Origin: Paracoccus liaowanqingii
GTDB lineage: Bacteria > Pseudomonadota > Alphaproteobacteria > Rhodobacterales > Rhodobacteraceae
Direction: 5' to 3'
Assembly (NCBI RefSeq): GCF_004683865.2
Contig: NZ_CP038439.1
Span: forward strand, 3,040,001 to 3,104,000
Length of the DNA stretch: 64,000 nucleotides
Shown here: positions 21,315 to 31,426 of the stretch, piece by piece
How the letters are laid out: the number at the start of each line of letters is the position of its first letter
Numbering within the stretch: position 1 is the first letter of the stretch
Program-made: the position numbers and the translations under genes
Notes under the pieces: generated by a model
What the model was told of the DNA's origin: nothing
Seen by the model: only the letters and a program-made list of their open reading frames with translations
Database searches by the model: none

Positions 21315-22702
21315 CCTCTCCGTTCCGCCGCTTCGTCATCTTCGCCGAGATGCGCACCGGGTCCAACCTGCTGGAGGCGACGCTGAACGCGCTCAAGGGC
21401 GTCACCTGCTTCGGCGAGGCCTTCAATCCCTACATGATGGGCTGGCCCGACAAGGACGAGCTGGCGGGCATCACCCGCGACGAGCGCGAGGCCGATCCGC
21501 AGCGGCTGCTGACCAAGCTGTTCGACCGCCCCGGCCATCTGCCGGGCTTTCGCTACTTCCACGATCATGACCCCCGGGTCTTCGACGCGATCATGAACGA
21601 CGCCGAATGCGCCAAGATCATCCTGACCCGCAATCCGCTGGACAGCTATGTCTCGACCAAGCTGGCCTGGGAAACCAACCAGTGGAAGCTGAACGAGACC
21701 GAGACCCCGATCCCCGCCGCCATCGCCTATGACGGGCCCGAGTTCCGCGACATGGTCTCGGCGGTGGAGCGCTTCCAGCTGCGGGTGATGCACCGGCTGC
21801 AGGTGACCGGCCAGACGGGCTTCTGGCTGGGCTACGAGGATCTGCGCGATGCCGAGGTGATGACGGGGCTGGTCCACTGGCTGGGCCGCACCGATATCGG
21901 GCGCGTCGAACCGGCCAGCGACCAGGTCCCCCAGAATCCGCGCGAGCTGGCCGAGAAGGTCCGCAACTTCGACGAGATGCAGGCCGACCTGCACCAGATC
22001 GACCCGTTCATGCTGCGCCGAATCCCGAATTTCGAACCCCGGCGCGGACCGTCCGTCCCCAGCTTCTCGGCCTGCGAGGCGGGGCACGGCCTGATCTACA
22101 TGCCGGTGCGCTGCGGCCCAGGTCCGGCCATCCGCGGCTGGCTGTCGGGGCTGGGACCGGTCACCGGCGATCTGACCCAGACCAGCCTGCGCCAGTGGAA
22201 GCGCCAGCATCCCGGCCATCGCAGCTTCACCGTGCTGCGCCACCCGCTGCACCGCGCCTGGACGGCCTTTCGCCAGCTTCTGGACGAGGGCTCGGCGGAC
22301 CTGCGCCAGCTGATGCGCAGCGTCCACCGCGTGGCCCTGCCCTCGGACGCCGATCTGGGCAAGCTGTCCCGGTCCGACCAGCTGGAGCTGTTCGCGCAGT
22401 TCCTGTCCTTCCTGCGCCGCAACCTGAACGGCCAGACCACCCTGCCCACCCATGCCGGATGGGCCAGCCAGTCCGAGGTGATCGCGGGCTTTGCCCGGGT
22501 GGCCACGCCCGACATCCTGATCCGCGAGGATCGGCTGACCCAGGACCTGCCCCTGCTGGCAGATGGCGCGGGGCTGGACGATGCCGGTCTGCAGCATCTC
22601 AGGATTGCCCCGATGCCCGAGTTCCTGCACGAAGCCTCGCTGTTGCAGGCGGCCCGGCAGGCCTATCTGCGCGACTACATCGCCTTCGGCTTCACCGACT
22701 GA
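21311..22702 (+). CDS. Two-module sulfotransferase (NodH/Stf0-like)
   Basis: Predicted to transfer sulfate from PAPS to a carbohydrate. The N-terminal module has the 5'-phosphosulfate loop (FAEMRTGSNLLEATLNAL) and the 3'-phosphate segment IILTRNPLDSYVSTKLAWE. A second module from about residue 255 repeats the pattern with IYMPVRCGPGPAIRGWL and FTVLRHPLHRAWTAFRQLL, resembling Sulfotransfer_2 proteins. 463 residues; the start overlaps the previous stop (ATGA). The context (glycosyltransferases, cysQ 7 kb upstream) supports sulfation of a surface polysaccharide. In the second module the PAPS loop is less canonical, so it may be non-catalytic. Confidence 0.82.
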   Translation: MTSPFRRFVIFAEMRTGSNLLEATLNALKGVTCFGEAFNPYMMGWPDKDELAGITRDEREADPQRLLTKLFDRPGHLPGFRYFHDHDPRVFDAIMNDAECAKIILTRNPLDSYVSTKLAWETNQWKLNETETPIPAAIAYDGPEFRDMVSAVERFQLRVMHRLQVTGQTGFWLGYEDLRDAEVMTGLVHWLGRTDIGRVEPASDQVPQNPRELAEKVRNFDEMQADLHQIDPFMLRRIPNFEPRRGPSVPSFSACEAGHGLIYMPVRCGPGPAIRGWLSGLGPVTGDLTQTSLRQWKRQHPGHRSFTVLRHPLHRAWTAFRQLLDEGSADLRQLMRSVHRVALPSDADLGKLSRSDQLELFAQFLSFLRRNLNGQTTLPTHAGWASQSEVIAGFARVATPDILIREDRLTQDLPLLADGAGLDDAGLQHLRIAPMPEFLHEASLLQAARQAYLRDYIAFGFTD

Positions 22703-23956
<1,254 letters not shown>

Positions 23957-24068
23957 CCCCGGGCCGGTGTCGGATCAGCCCCGCACCTTCGGCGACGCAG
24001 GCTGGGACCCGCGCGGCCATAGCAGGTGTCGCCAAGGCCAACCGGGTCATCAGGCAGGGATCCGTCTG

Positions 24069-24940
24069 TCAGGAAATCAGCCGCAGCAGATATGCGCCAT
24101 AATCGTTCTTGGCGTATCGCTTGGCCTGGGCGCGCAGTTGGTCGGGGGTGATCCAGCCGGCCTCGAAGGCGATCTCCTCGGGGCAGCCGGTCTGCAGGCC
24201 CTGGCGGTTCTCCAGCGTGCGCACGAAGTTGCCGGCGTCCAGCAGGCTGGCATGGGTGCCGGTGTCCAGCCAGGCAAAGCCGCGACCCATGCGCTCGACC
24301 GTCAGGGCGCCGTCATGCAGGTAGCTTTCCAGAAGGGTGGTGATCTCCAGCTCGCCGCGATCCGAGGGCTGGACGGCGCGGGCGCGTTCCGGCGCGGTGC
24401 CGTCGAGGAAATAAAGCCCGGTGACGGCATAGTTCGAGGGCGGCACCGGGGGCTTCTCGATGATCGCGCGGGCGCGCATCTCATCGTCGAAATCCACCAC
24501 GCCGTAGCGCTCGGGGTCCGAGACGCGATAGCCGAAGACCGTCCCGCCGCTGTCGCGCCCGTCGGCCGAGGCCAGCAGCTCGGGCAGCCCGTGGCCGAAG
24601 AAGATGTTGTCGCCCAGCACCATGGCCGAAGCCGCGCCGTCCAGGAAGTCCTCGGCCAGGATATAGGCCTGCGCCAGCCCGTCGGGCGAGAGCTGGATGA
24701 TCCAGGTGAAGTCGATCCCCCACTGGCTGCCGTCGCCCAGCAGGCGCTGGAACTGGGCCTGATCCTCGGGGTGGTGATGATGGCGATCTGGCGGATGCCC
24801 GCCAGCATCAGCACCGTGATCGGATAGTAGATCATCGGCTTGTCATAGAGCGGCAGCAGCTGCTTCGACACGCCCATGGTGATCGGATAGAGCCGCGTGC
24901 CCGAGCCGCCGGCCAGAATGATGCCCTTGCGCTGTGTCAT
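24069..24940 (-). pseudogene. rmlA: Glucose-1-phosphate thymidylyltransferase, frameshifted
   Basis: Would make dTDP-glucose, the first step to dTDP-L-rhamnose. The N-terminal frame starts at 24940 ([37 protein letters not shown]) and breaks at the GGGG run 24768-24771. The rest of the enzyme ([46 protein letters not shown]) continues in another frame to the stop at 24069. The 872-base span is one base short of a 290-residue enzyme, the family norm. Adding one G restores a perfect reading frame. Either a real inactivation or a homopolymer sequencing error. The start overlaps the rmlD stop. Confidence 0.9.
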
Positions 24941-25794
24941 GCCTTGTCCCTCAGTTGATCCAGTACGCGGGCCAGCCCGGCCCGCCAGTCGGGCCGCGCG
25001 ATCCCGAAATCCTGCGCGATGCGGGCGCAGTCCAGCCGCGAGTTCAGCGGCCGGGCGGCGGGGGTGGGATAGTCGCTGGACGGAATATCCGCGACCTGCG
25101 CGCCCAAGCCCGCCTGCGCCATGATCTCGCGCGCGAAGCCCGCCCAGGAGGTGTCGGGCGCGCCCGCGAAGTGATAGACCCCGCCCTTGGCCGGGTCGTC
25201 GCGCATCGCTGCGATCATGCTCAGGGCGGCGCCTGCGATGTCGGCGGCGGGCGTCGGCCCGCCGATCTGGTCGGCCACCACCGTCAGCCGGTCGCGCTCG
25301 GCTCCAAGCCGCAGCATGGTCTTCACGAAGTTCGCGCCATGGTCCGAGAAGACCCACGAGGTCCGCATCACCGCCCAGTGCCCGCCCGCCTGCGCCACCG
25401 CCGCCTCGCCTGCCAGCTTGGTCGCGCCATAGACGCCCAAGGGGCCGGTCGGCGCGTCCTCGGCGCGCGGCTGGTCGCCCGCGCCGTCGAAGACGTAATC
25501 GGTCGAGATATGCAGGAAGGGGATGCCCAGTTCCGCACAGGCCCGCGCCATGGCGGCGGGGGCGTCAGCATTTACCAGCCGCGCGGTGTCCGCGTCGGTC
25601 TCGGCCTTGTCCACCGCCGTATAGGCGGCGGCGTTGATCACCGCCTGCGGACGGGCCGCCAGGATCGCCGCCGCGCAGGCCTCGGGGTCGGTCAGGTCGG
25701 CGCGGTCGCGGCCCAGACAGGTCGCATCAGGCGCCAGCAGGGCCAGATCCTGCGCGACCTGGCCGGTGCGGCCGAAGACCAGAAGATCGCGCAT
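24937..25794 (-). CDS. rmlD: dTDP-4-dehydrorhamnose reductase
   Basis: Final NADPH-dependent step to dTDP-L-rhamnose. SDR-like start [18 protein letters not shown], then [23 protein letters not shown] and YGATKLAGE (YxxxK). 285 residues. The start at 25794 overlaps the rmlB stop, and the stop overlaps the rmlA start (both ATGA), so all four rml genes are one operon in the order C-B-D-A. Confidence 0.95.
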   Translation of the reverse strand: MRDLLVFGRTGQVAQDLALLAPDATCLGRDRADLTDPEACAAAILAARPQAVINAAAYTAVDKAETDADTARLVNADAPAAMARACAELGIPFLHISTDYVFDGAGDQPRAEDAPTGPLGVYGATKLAGEAAVAQAGGHWAVMRTSWVFSDHGANFVKTMLRLGAERDRLTVVADQIGGPTPAADIAGAALSMIAAMRDDPAKGGVYHFAGAPDTSWAGFAREIMAQAGLGAQVADIPSSDYPTPAARPLNSRLDCARIAQDFGIARPDWRAGLARVLDQLRDKA

Positions 25795-26831
25795 CACGCG
25801 GCCCCCAAGCGCGTGCCCACGCCCTCGCGCGACAAGAGCGGTTCCCACCAGTCGCGGTTCTCCAGATACCAGGCAACGGTGCGCTTCAGCCCCTCCTCGA
25901 CGGTGACCGAGGGGCGCCAGCCCAGCTCGGCGCGGATCCGGGTGGGGTCGATCGCATAGCGGCGGTCATGGCCGGGGCGGTCGGTGACGAAGGTGATCAG
26001 ATCGGCATGCGGCGCCCCTTGGGGGTGCAGATCGTCCATATGCGCGCAGATTGTGCGGACCAGATCGATGTTCGTGGCCTCGTTCTCGCCGCCGATGTTA
26101 TAGCTTCGGTTCAGCTGGCCCTTTTCCAGAACCAGCAGCAGCGCATCGGCGTGATCCTCGACATACAGCCAGTCGCGGATGTTGCCGCCGTCGCCATAGA
26201 CCGGGATAGGCTGCCCGGCCAGGGCCTTCAGGATCACCACCGGCACCAGTTTTTCGGGGAAATGATAGGGGCCGTAATTGTTCGAACAGTTGGTCAGCAC
26301 GACCGGCAGGCCATAGGTCTCGGCCCAGGCCCGCACCAGATGGTCCGACCCCGCCTTGCTGGCCGAATAGGGGCTGCGCGGGTCGTAGGGGGTGGTTTCG
26401 GTGAACTGCCCCGTCTCGCCAAGCGACCCGAAAACCTCGTCGGTCGAGATGTGGTGGAACCGGAACGCCTCGGGCTTGCCTTCGGCCATCCAATAGGCGC
26501 GCGCGGCCTCGAGCATGTTGAACGTGCCGATCACGTTGGTTTCGACAAAGGCGGCGGGGCCGTCGATCGAGCGGTCGACATGGCTTTCGGCGGCCAGATG
26601 CATCACCGCATCGGGGCGGTGGGTCGCGAAGATGCGGTCCAGCGCCGCACGGTCGCGGATGTCGGCCTCTTCGAAGGAATAGAGGTCGGACTGCCCGGCC
26701 TCGGCCACATTGGCAAGGTTCGCGGCATAGGTCAGCGCGTCAAGGTTCACGACCTCATGCCCGCGCGCCACGGCCAGCCGGACCACGGCCGAGCCGATGA
26801 AGCCCGCGCCACCGGTGATCAGGATCTTCAT
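25794..26831 (-). CDS. rmlB: dTDP-glucose 4,6-dehydratase
   Basis: Converts dTDP-glucose to the 4-keto-6-deoxy intermediate using NAD. Motifs: [43 protein letters not shown] and the catalytic [10 protein letters not shown]. 345 residues, full length. It overlaps rmlC upstream and rmlD downstream by four bases each. Confidence 0.97.
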   Translation of the reverse strand: MKILITGGAGFIGSAVVRLAVARGHEVVNLDALTYAANLANVAEAGQSDLYSFEEADIRDRAALDRIFATHRPDAVMHLAAESHVDRSIDGPAAFVETNVIGTFNMLEAARAYWMAEGKPEAFRFHHISTDEVFGSLGETGQFTETTPYDPRSPYSASKAGSDHLVRAWAETYGLPVVLTNCSNNYGPYHFPEKLVPVVILKALAGQPIPVYGDGGNIRDWLYVEDHADALLLVLEKGQLNRSYNIGGENEATNIDLVRTICAHMDDLHPQGAPHADLITFVTDRPGHDRRYAIDPTRIRAELGWRPSVTVEEGLKRTVAWYLENRDWWEPLLSREGVGTRLGAA

Positions 26832-27388
26832 GCCTGGGCCTCATGGGTGAAGGGCGATGTCCAGTCGGCAAAGGCCGGCGCGGCGCGGTCCTTGTCCGAC
26901 AGCAGCGGATCGCTGACGCCCCAATCGATGCCCAGGCTGTCCCAGGCCACCGCCCCGTCCGAGGTTTTGTCGTAATGGTCGGTGCATTTGTAGACGATCT
27001 CGGTGTCCGGTTCGCGGGTGACGAAGCCGTGCAGGAAGCCCGCCGGGATCCACAGCTGGCGCCCGTTCTCGAAGCTCAGCTCGGCCCCGAACCACTGCCC
27101 ATAGGTCGGGCTGCCAAGACGCACGTCCACCGCCACGTCGAACAGCGATCCCCGCCCGCAGCGCACCAGCTTGCCCTGCGCATGCGGCGGTGCCTGATAG
27201 TGCAACCCGCGCAGCGTGCCCACCTGCACCGACATGGAATGGTTGTCCTGCACGAACTCGGGCAGATCGACGCCCGCCTGGCTCAGCGTGCGCCGGTTCC
27301 AGCTTTCCGAGAAGAAGCCCCGCGCATCGCCATGACGCGCAGGCGTCAGGATGAAAACATCGGACAGGGGGGTAGGGTCGATCTGCAT
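26828..27388 (-). CDS. rmlC: dTDP-4-dehydrorhamnose 3,5-epimerase
   Basis: Epimerises the 4-keto sugar at C3 and C5. Cupin motifs: [33 protein letters not shown] and the Tyr/Asp active-site segment YKCTDHYDK. The ATG at 27388 is preferred over 27415 because a GAGG site lies just upstream and family members start like [12 protein letters not shown]. 186 residues. First gene of the rml operon. Confidence 0.95.
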   Translation of the reverse strand: MQIDPTPLSDVFILTPARHGDARGFFSESWNRRTLSQAGVDLPEFVQDNHSMSVQVGTLRGLHYQAPPHAQGKLVRCGRGSLFDVAVDVRLGSPTYGQWFGAELSFENGRQLWIPAGFLHGFVTREPDTEIVYKCTDHYDKTSDGAVAWDSLGIDWGVSDPLLSDKDRAAPAFADWTSPFTHEAQA

Positions 27389-27439
27389 CAGGACCTCGGC
27401 TTTCAGGTTACGCATGCTGTCTAGGGCGGACAGCGCAAC

Positions 27440-27468
27440 TTGTCAGCATCTATCGATGGTTGTATGAC
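27440..27468 (+). promoter_or_regulatory. Candidate sigma-70 promoter for the rightward glycosyltransferase
   Basis: TTGTCA and TATGAC are separated by 17 bases in the 221-base gap between rmlC and the divergent glycosyltransferase. Good match to housekeeping spacing. The rest of this gap shows no other clear signal. Confidence 0.45.
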
Positions 27469-27609
27469 CCGGTCCGCTTGGCAACAGAAGCCCCCGCGCT
27501 ACAGGTGATGCCGCGATGGGCAGGTGGTTGCCTGCGCCCGCGGGGGCGTGATAGCGGCAATCGCATCCGCCGGGCATCTGGTCCGGCCGCAACCGCAAGG
27601 CCCCTGCCC

Positions 27610-28620
27610 ATGGCCCCGACCGCTCCGCGCCCGTCTGTTCCGACCCGGACCGGCCCAACCCTGGCCGCCGTCGTGGTGACCCATGACCGGCTGGACAAGC
27701 TGCGCGTGACCATCGACCGCCTGCTGGCCGAGCCGGTGGACCATGTCGTCGTGGTCGACAACGCCTCGACCGACGGCACCGCCGACTGGCTGGCCACGCG
27801 GGGTGATCCCCGGCTGATCCTGCATCGCAGCGAGCGCAACCTGGGCGGGGCCGGCGGCTTCTCAAGGGCGATGGAGCTGGCGCGCGACCGCACCCAGGCC
27901 GACTGGATCGTGCTGATGGACGATGACGGGCGCCCGCAGCCTGGCGCCGTGGCCGCCTTCCGGGCGATGGAGCTTGCGCGGTGGGATGCGGTGGGCGCGG
28001 CGGTCTTTCACCCCGACGGGCGCATCTGCGAGATGAACCGCCCCTATCGCAACCCCTTCTGGAATCCCGGCGCCTTTCTGCGCACGCTGGCGCGGATGCC
28101 CTTGGGGCGCGGGCGGGCGGGGTTCCACCTGGGGGACGCGGCCTACCGGGCCGAGGCGCCGGTCCGCCCCGTCGACATGACCAGCTTCGTCGGGCTGTTC
28201 CTGTCGCGGGCGGCGCTGATGCGGGCGGGCCTGCCCGATCCGCGGCTGTTCATCTATGGCGACGACCAGCTCTACACGCTGCAGATGCGGCGGCAGGGCC
28301 TGCGCATCGGTTTTGCCCCGCAGGTCCGCTTCGACCACGACACCCTGGCGCAGCAGGGCCAGACGGGCGTGGTGCTGCGCCCGATGTGGAAGGTCTTCTA
28401 CATGTATCGCAATGCGCTGTTGGCCTATCGCGTGGCCGCCGGGCCGTGGTTCTGGCCGCTGGTGCCGGTGCTGGCGCGCAAGTGGCGGCGCAAGGCGGGC
28501 GATTACGGCCCGGATGCGGCGCTGTTTCGCAGCCTTTTGGACCTGGCGATGCGCGACGGGCTGGCCGGGCGACTGGACCGCCCCCATGCCGAGGTGCTGC
28601 GCCTGTCCAGGTCGGAATGA
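27610..28620 (+). CDS. Glycosyltransferase family 2 (rhamnosyl- or galactofuranosyl-transferase-like)
   Basis: GT-A enzyme with LAAVVVTHDRLDKLRVTIDR, VVVVDNASTDGTADWL and the metal-binding WIVLMDDDGRPQPGA. The acceptor-side GDDQLYTLQM segment and HDT motif further on resemble polymerising galactofuranosyl- and rhamnosyl-transferases. 336 residues from the ATG at 27610; the start is not certain because codons upstream are also in frame. Location next to rmlC and near glf makes dTDP-Rha or UDP-Galf plausible donors. Neither is proven. Confidence 0.82.
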   Translation: MAPTAPRPSVPTRTGPTLAAVVVTHDRLDKLRVTIDRLLAEPVDHVVVVDNASTDGTADWLATRGDPRLILHRSERNLGGAGGFSRAMELARDRTQADWIVLMDDDGRPQPGAVAAFRAMELARWDAVGAAVFHPDGRICEMNRPYRNPFWNPGAFLRTLARMPLGRGRAGFHLGDAAYRAEAPVRPVDMTSFVGLFLSRAALMRAGLPDPRLFIYGDDQLYTLQMRRQGLRIGFAPQVRFDHDTLAQQGQTGVVLRPMWKVFYMYRNALLAYRVAAGPWFWPLVPVLARKWRRKAGDYGPDAALFRSLLDLAMRDGLAGRLDRPHAEVLRLSRSE

Positions 28621-28636
28621 CCCCCGCCGGTCCCGG

Positions 28637-29233
28637 TCAGTCCAGATGGCTGACGATGGCCCGGCCCAGGGCAAAGACCCGCTGTTCCAGGATCACCGGC
28701 GTCTCGCAGACATAGGTCAGCGACTGCTGGCGCTCGGTGAAGATGCGCTGGTCCCATTCCAGTGCCTCCTCGGCGGCGTCGATGGCGTCGAAGTCGGGGC
28801 TTTCGGCCGCCTCCAGCGCGGCCATCTCGGCGCGGCGCTCCTCGATGCGCTGTGACAGGCTCAGCTGCGACTGACCATAGCGGGCGATGCCCGCGATCAG
28901 CGCGCTGCGGTCGCGTTCGATCCGGTCGAAGATCGCCTGCATCAGCGCGACCAGCTGCCCGTCCTCGGCTTCGGCGGCGAAATCGGCGATGGTCGTCTCG
29001 GCCTCCTCGATCGGCAGGCGGCGCTGTTCCAGCCGGTCGGCCAGGCGGACGATCTGCGGGTCGCGGGCCAGCTCAAGCGCGGCCTCGTCGGGGATCGGGC
29101 CGGTCCAGACCTGCCCCATGGACAGGTTGGGCTGCTTGCGCTGGATGCAGGGCCAGTCCGGGTCGATGCCCGCCGCGCCGAAGGCGGGGCCGGCGGCCAG
29201 CAGGGCCATGACGGCCAAAGTGGGACGAATCAT
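28637..29233 (-). CDS. Secreted coiled-coil protein of unknown function, methanol-oxidation operon
   Basis: 198 residues from the ATG at 29233, which overlaps the stop of the upstream permease (ATGA). A signal peptide (MIRPTLAVMALLAAGPAFGA) precedes a segment DWPCIQRKQPNLSMGQVW; after that the protein is mostly helical, Glu/Arg/Ala-rich and probably coiled-coil. Two cysteines are far apart (CIQ near the N-terminus, YVCET near the C-terminus). I do not recognise the family. As last gene of the PQQ-associated ABC transporter operon it is probably a periplasmic partner of that system. Confidence 0.8.
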   Translation of the reverse strand: MIRPTLAVMALLAAGPAFGAAGIDPDWPCIQRKQPNLSMGQVWTGPIPDEAALELARDPQIVRLADRLEQRRLPIEEAETTIADFAAEAEDGQLVALMQAIFDRIERDRSALIAGIARYGQSQLSLSQRIEERRAEMAALEAAESPDFDAIDAAEEALEWDQRIFTERQQSLTYVCETPVILEQRVFALGRAIVSHLD

Positions 29234-30054
29234 GCAGGGCCTCCTTTCCTGCGGGCCCAAAGGCCCTTCTGGGGATCATACATGAAGGCCGCGGCCCCGA
29301 AAAACCCCGCCAAACATCCCATGACCACCGCCAGCGAGGTCCAGTTGACCTGCAGGTACAGCGCGAACCGGATCAGCTCGACCGCATGGGTGAAGGGGTT
29401 GAAGGCGCAGATGTCGTGCAGCAGCGGAGAGCTTTCCTGCATCCGCCACAGCGGATAGAGGGCGGACGAGGCGAAGAACATCGGGAAGATCACGAAGTTC
29501 ATCACCCCCGCGAAATTCTCCAGCTGGCGGATGGCCGAGGACAGGAACAGCCCCATCGCGCCCAGCATCAGCCCCGACAGGATCAGCGCGGGAATGATCG
29601 CGACATAGCCCCAGACGGGCGGGCGGATGCCCCAGAACCACGCGATCGCCAGGAAGGTGAAGACCTGGATGATCGACACGAAGACCCCCGCCACCAGCTT
29701 GGATCCCAGCAGGAACCAGCGCGGGAAGGGGCTGACCAGCAGCGTGCGCATCGCGCCGGTTTCGCGGTCGTAGACCATGGACAGCGACGACTGCATGCCG
29801 TTGAACAGCTGGATCATCGCGACGAGGCCGGGCGTGACATAGACCTCGTAGAGCACATAGGTCTGGTAGGGCGGGGTGATCGACAGGCCCAGCACGGCCC
29901 GGAATCCGGCGGCGAAGATGAACAGCCAGACCAGCGGGCGCACCAGCGCCGCCAGGAACCGGCCCCGCTGGTTGATGAAGCGCAGCGTCTCGCGCCGCGA
30001 GATGCCCAGGAAGGCGGTCAGCCAGCCGCGGGCCGATCCGGTGGGATGGGTCAT
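29230..30054 (-). CDS. ABC transporter permease, PQQ-dependent alcohol dehydrogenase system
   Basis: ABC-2 type permease, 274 residues, with six or so hydrophobic helices (LVRPLVWLFIFAAGFRAVL, VFVSIIQVFTFLAIAWFW, GYVAIIPALILSGLMLGAMG). The cytoplasmic-loop motif YDRETGAMRTLLVSP is typical. It belongs to a transporter set regularly found beside PQQ alcohol dehydrogenases (the PedC-like group). Direction and substrate of transport are unknown. Start and stop overlap its neighbours by four bases. Confidence 0.88.
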   Translation of the reverse strand: MTHPTGSARGWLTAFLGISRRETLRFINQRGRFLAALVRPLVWLFIFAAGFRAVLGLSITPPYQTYVLYEVYVTPGLVAMIQLFNGMQSSLSMVYDRETGAMRTLLVSPFPRWFLLGSKLVAGVFVSIIQVFTFLAIAWFWGIRPPVWGYVAIIPALILSGLMLGAMGLFLSSAIRQLENFAGVMNFVIFPMFFASSALYPLWRMQESSPLLHDICAFNPFTHAVELIRFALYLQVNWTSLAVVMGCLAGFFGAAAFMYDPQKGLWARRKGGPA

Positions 30055-30776
30055 GGCGCCACTCCGGTCAGGTCCAGGAAGGCCTGCGTCAGGCCCTGCG
30101 ACCCGGCGATGGCGGCGGCGGTGCCGGCGCGCAGCACCTCGCCCCGGTGCAGGATCACCAGATCGTCGTCGGGCGCGATCTCGTCCATGATATGGGTGGC
30201 CCACAGGGCCGAGACCCCGTCGCGCGCGATCAGGCGGCGGGTCAGGGCCAGCACCTCGGCCCGCGATTTCACGTCCAGCCCCACCGTCGCCTCGTCCAGC
30301 AGCAGCAGCTCGGGGCGGTGGATCAGGGCGCGGGCGATCTCGGCCCGTCGCGACTGGCCGCCCGACAGGGCCGAGACGCGGGCATCGGCCTTGTCGGCCA
30401 GATCGACCTGGTCCAGCACCTCGTCGATCCGGGGCCGCGCCAGCCGCCCCGGGATGCCGTGCAGGCTGGCGTGATAGATCAGGTTCTGGCGCACCGTCAG
30501 GTCGGCATCCATCGCGCGGCTCTGGAACACGACCCCAAGCCGGGCCAGCGCCCGCGCGGGCTCGCGCCGCAAGTCGTGGCCGCCGACCCGGATGGTGCCC
30601 GAGCGGTTGTTGTAGAGCCTGGTGATCAGCGAGAAGAGCGTCGTCTTGCCCGCCCCGTTGACCCCCAGAAGCGCGGTGAAGCCGCCGCGCGGCACGGTCA
30701 GGGACACATCCGTCAGCGCCTGCGTGGCACCGAAGCTGTGGCTGACATGGTCGATCTGCAGCGCGGCGGCGGTCAC
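30051..30776 (-). CDS. ABC transporter ATP-binding protein, PQQ-dependent alcohol dehydrogenase system
   Basis: Cytoplasmic ATPase of the preceding transporter. Walker A LLGVNGAGKTTLF, Q-loop VVFQSRAMD, signature LSGGQSRRAEIARAL, Walker B LLLLDEATVGLD and the switch ATHIMDEI are all present. 241 residues. It overlaps the permease start (ATGA) and lies 4 bases after the acidic secreted protein gene. Confidence 0.93.
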   Translation of the reverse strand: MTAAALQIDHVSHSFGATQALTDVSLTVPRGGFTALLGVNGAGKTTLFSLITRLYNNRSGTIRVGGHDLRREPARALARLGVVFQSRAMDADLTVRQNLIYHASLHGIPGRLARPRIDEVLDQVDLADKADARVSALSGGQSRRAEIARALIHRPELLLLDEATVGLDVKSRAEVLALTRRLIARDGVSALWATHIMDEIAPDDDLVILHRGEVLRAGTAAAIAGSQGLTQAFLDLTGVAP

Positions 30777-30780
30777 GGGG

Positions 30781-31401
30781 TCACTGGATGTTGAAGACCG
30801 CCTGCATCGTGTCCCCCGACGATCCCGGCACCGACAGCGTGTAGCGCCCCGGCAGGACGGCCACGAAGCTGAGCACCGCCGTGCCCTCGGCGTCGAATTC
30901 CAGGCTGTGGATGCCCATGGGACGGACCTCGGTATCGCCGATGACGATCTCGTTGATCCAGATGGCGCGGAAGAAGTCGCCGCCCGACAGGGCCAGTTCC
31001 TGGCTGCCGTCGGCCACGATGTTGATGCGGTAGTAGCCGCCCGACTTGATGATGTATTCCCCGCCCGAGACCGGCTGACCCGAGGCCAGCGTCAGCGGCG
31101 CCAGGTCGGTCCGGTTCTCGCGCGACAGAAGGCCCGAGAAGCCGTATTCGTGCATGGCGCCCGCCTCGTAGACGCCCTCGCTTTCGGCCGTCTCCTCCTC
31201 GTCGTCATCATCGTCGTCGTCCATGCCCTCGGCGGCGGGATCGTTGGCCTGATCGGTCGCCTCGCCCGATTGCGTGCCCGGCGCGGCCTCCTCGCCGACC
31301 ACGGCGTCGCCTGCGGGTGCTTCGGCGTCCTGGGCGTAGACGGGGGCGGTCATGACAAGCGCCAGCGCGGCCCCGGACATCAGTCTGGTGATGGTGTTCA
31401 T
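30781..31401 (-). CDS. Secreted protein with Asp/Glu run, function unknown
   Basis: 206 residues with a signal peptide (MNTITRLMSGAALALVMTAPVYAQ), a low-complexity acidic region ending in seven Asp and three Glu (about residues 61-70), then a beta-rich domain (GGYYRINIVADGSQELALSG, GIHSLEFDAEGTAVLSFVAV). A GGAGGAG ribosome site precedes the ATG at 31401. I do not recognise the family. It is co-transcribed with the PQQ-associated propeller and ABC ATPase genes. The acidic run could bind Ca2+ or lanthanide ions; that is speculation. Confidence 0.82.
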   Translation of the reverse strand: MNTITRLMSGAALALVMTAPVYAQDAEAPAGDAVVGEEAAPGTQSGEATDQANDPAAEGMDDDDDDDEEETAESEGVYEAGAMHEYGFSGLLSRENRTDLAPLTLASGQPVSGGEYIIKSGGYYRINIVADGSQELALSGGDFFRAIWINEIVIGDTEVRPMGIHSLEFDAEGTAVLSFVAVLPGRYTLSVPGSSGDTMQAVFNIQ

Positions 31402-31426
31402 GGGTGTTTCTCCTCCGGTATGGAAA

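Noticed and set aside
24302..25357. 351-codon frame covering the N-terminal part of RmlA
   Set aside because: It joins an rmlD shadow, the true rmlA start and the out-of-frame tail after the indel; not one protein.
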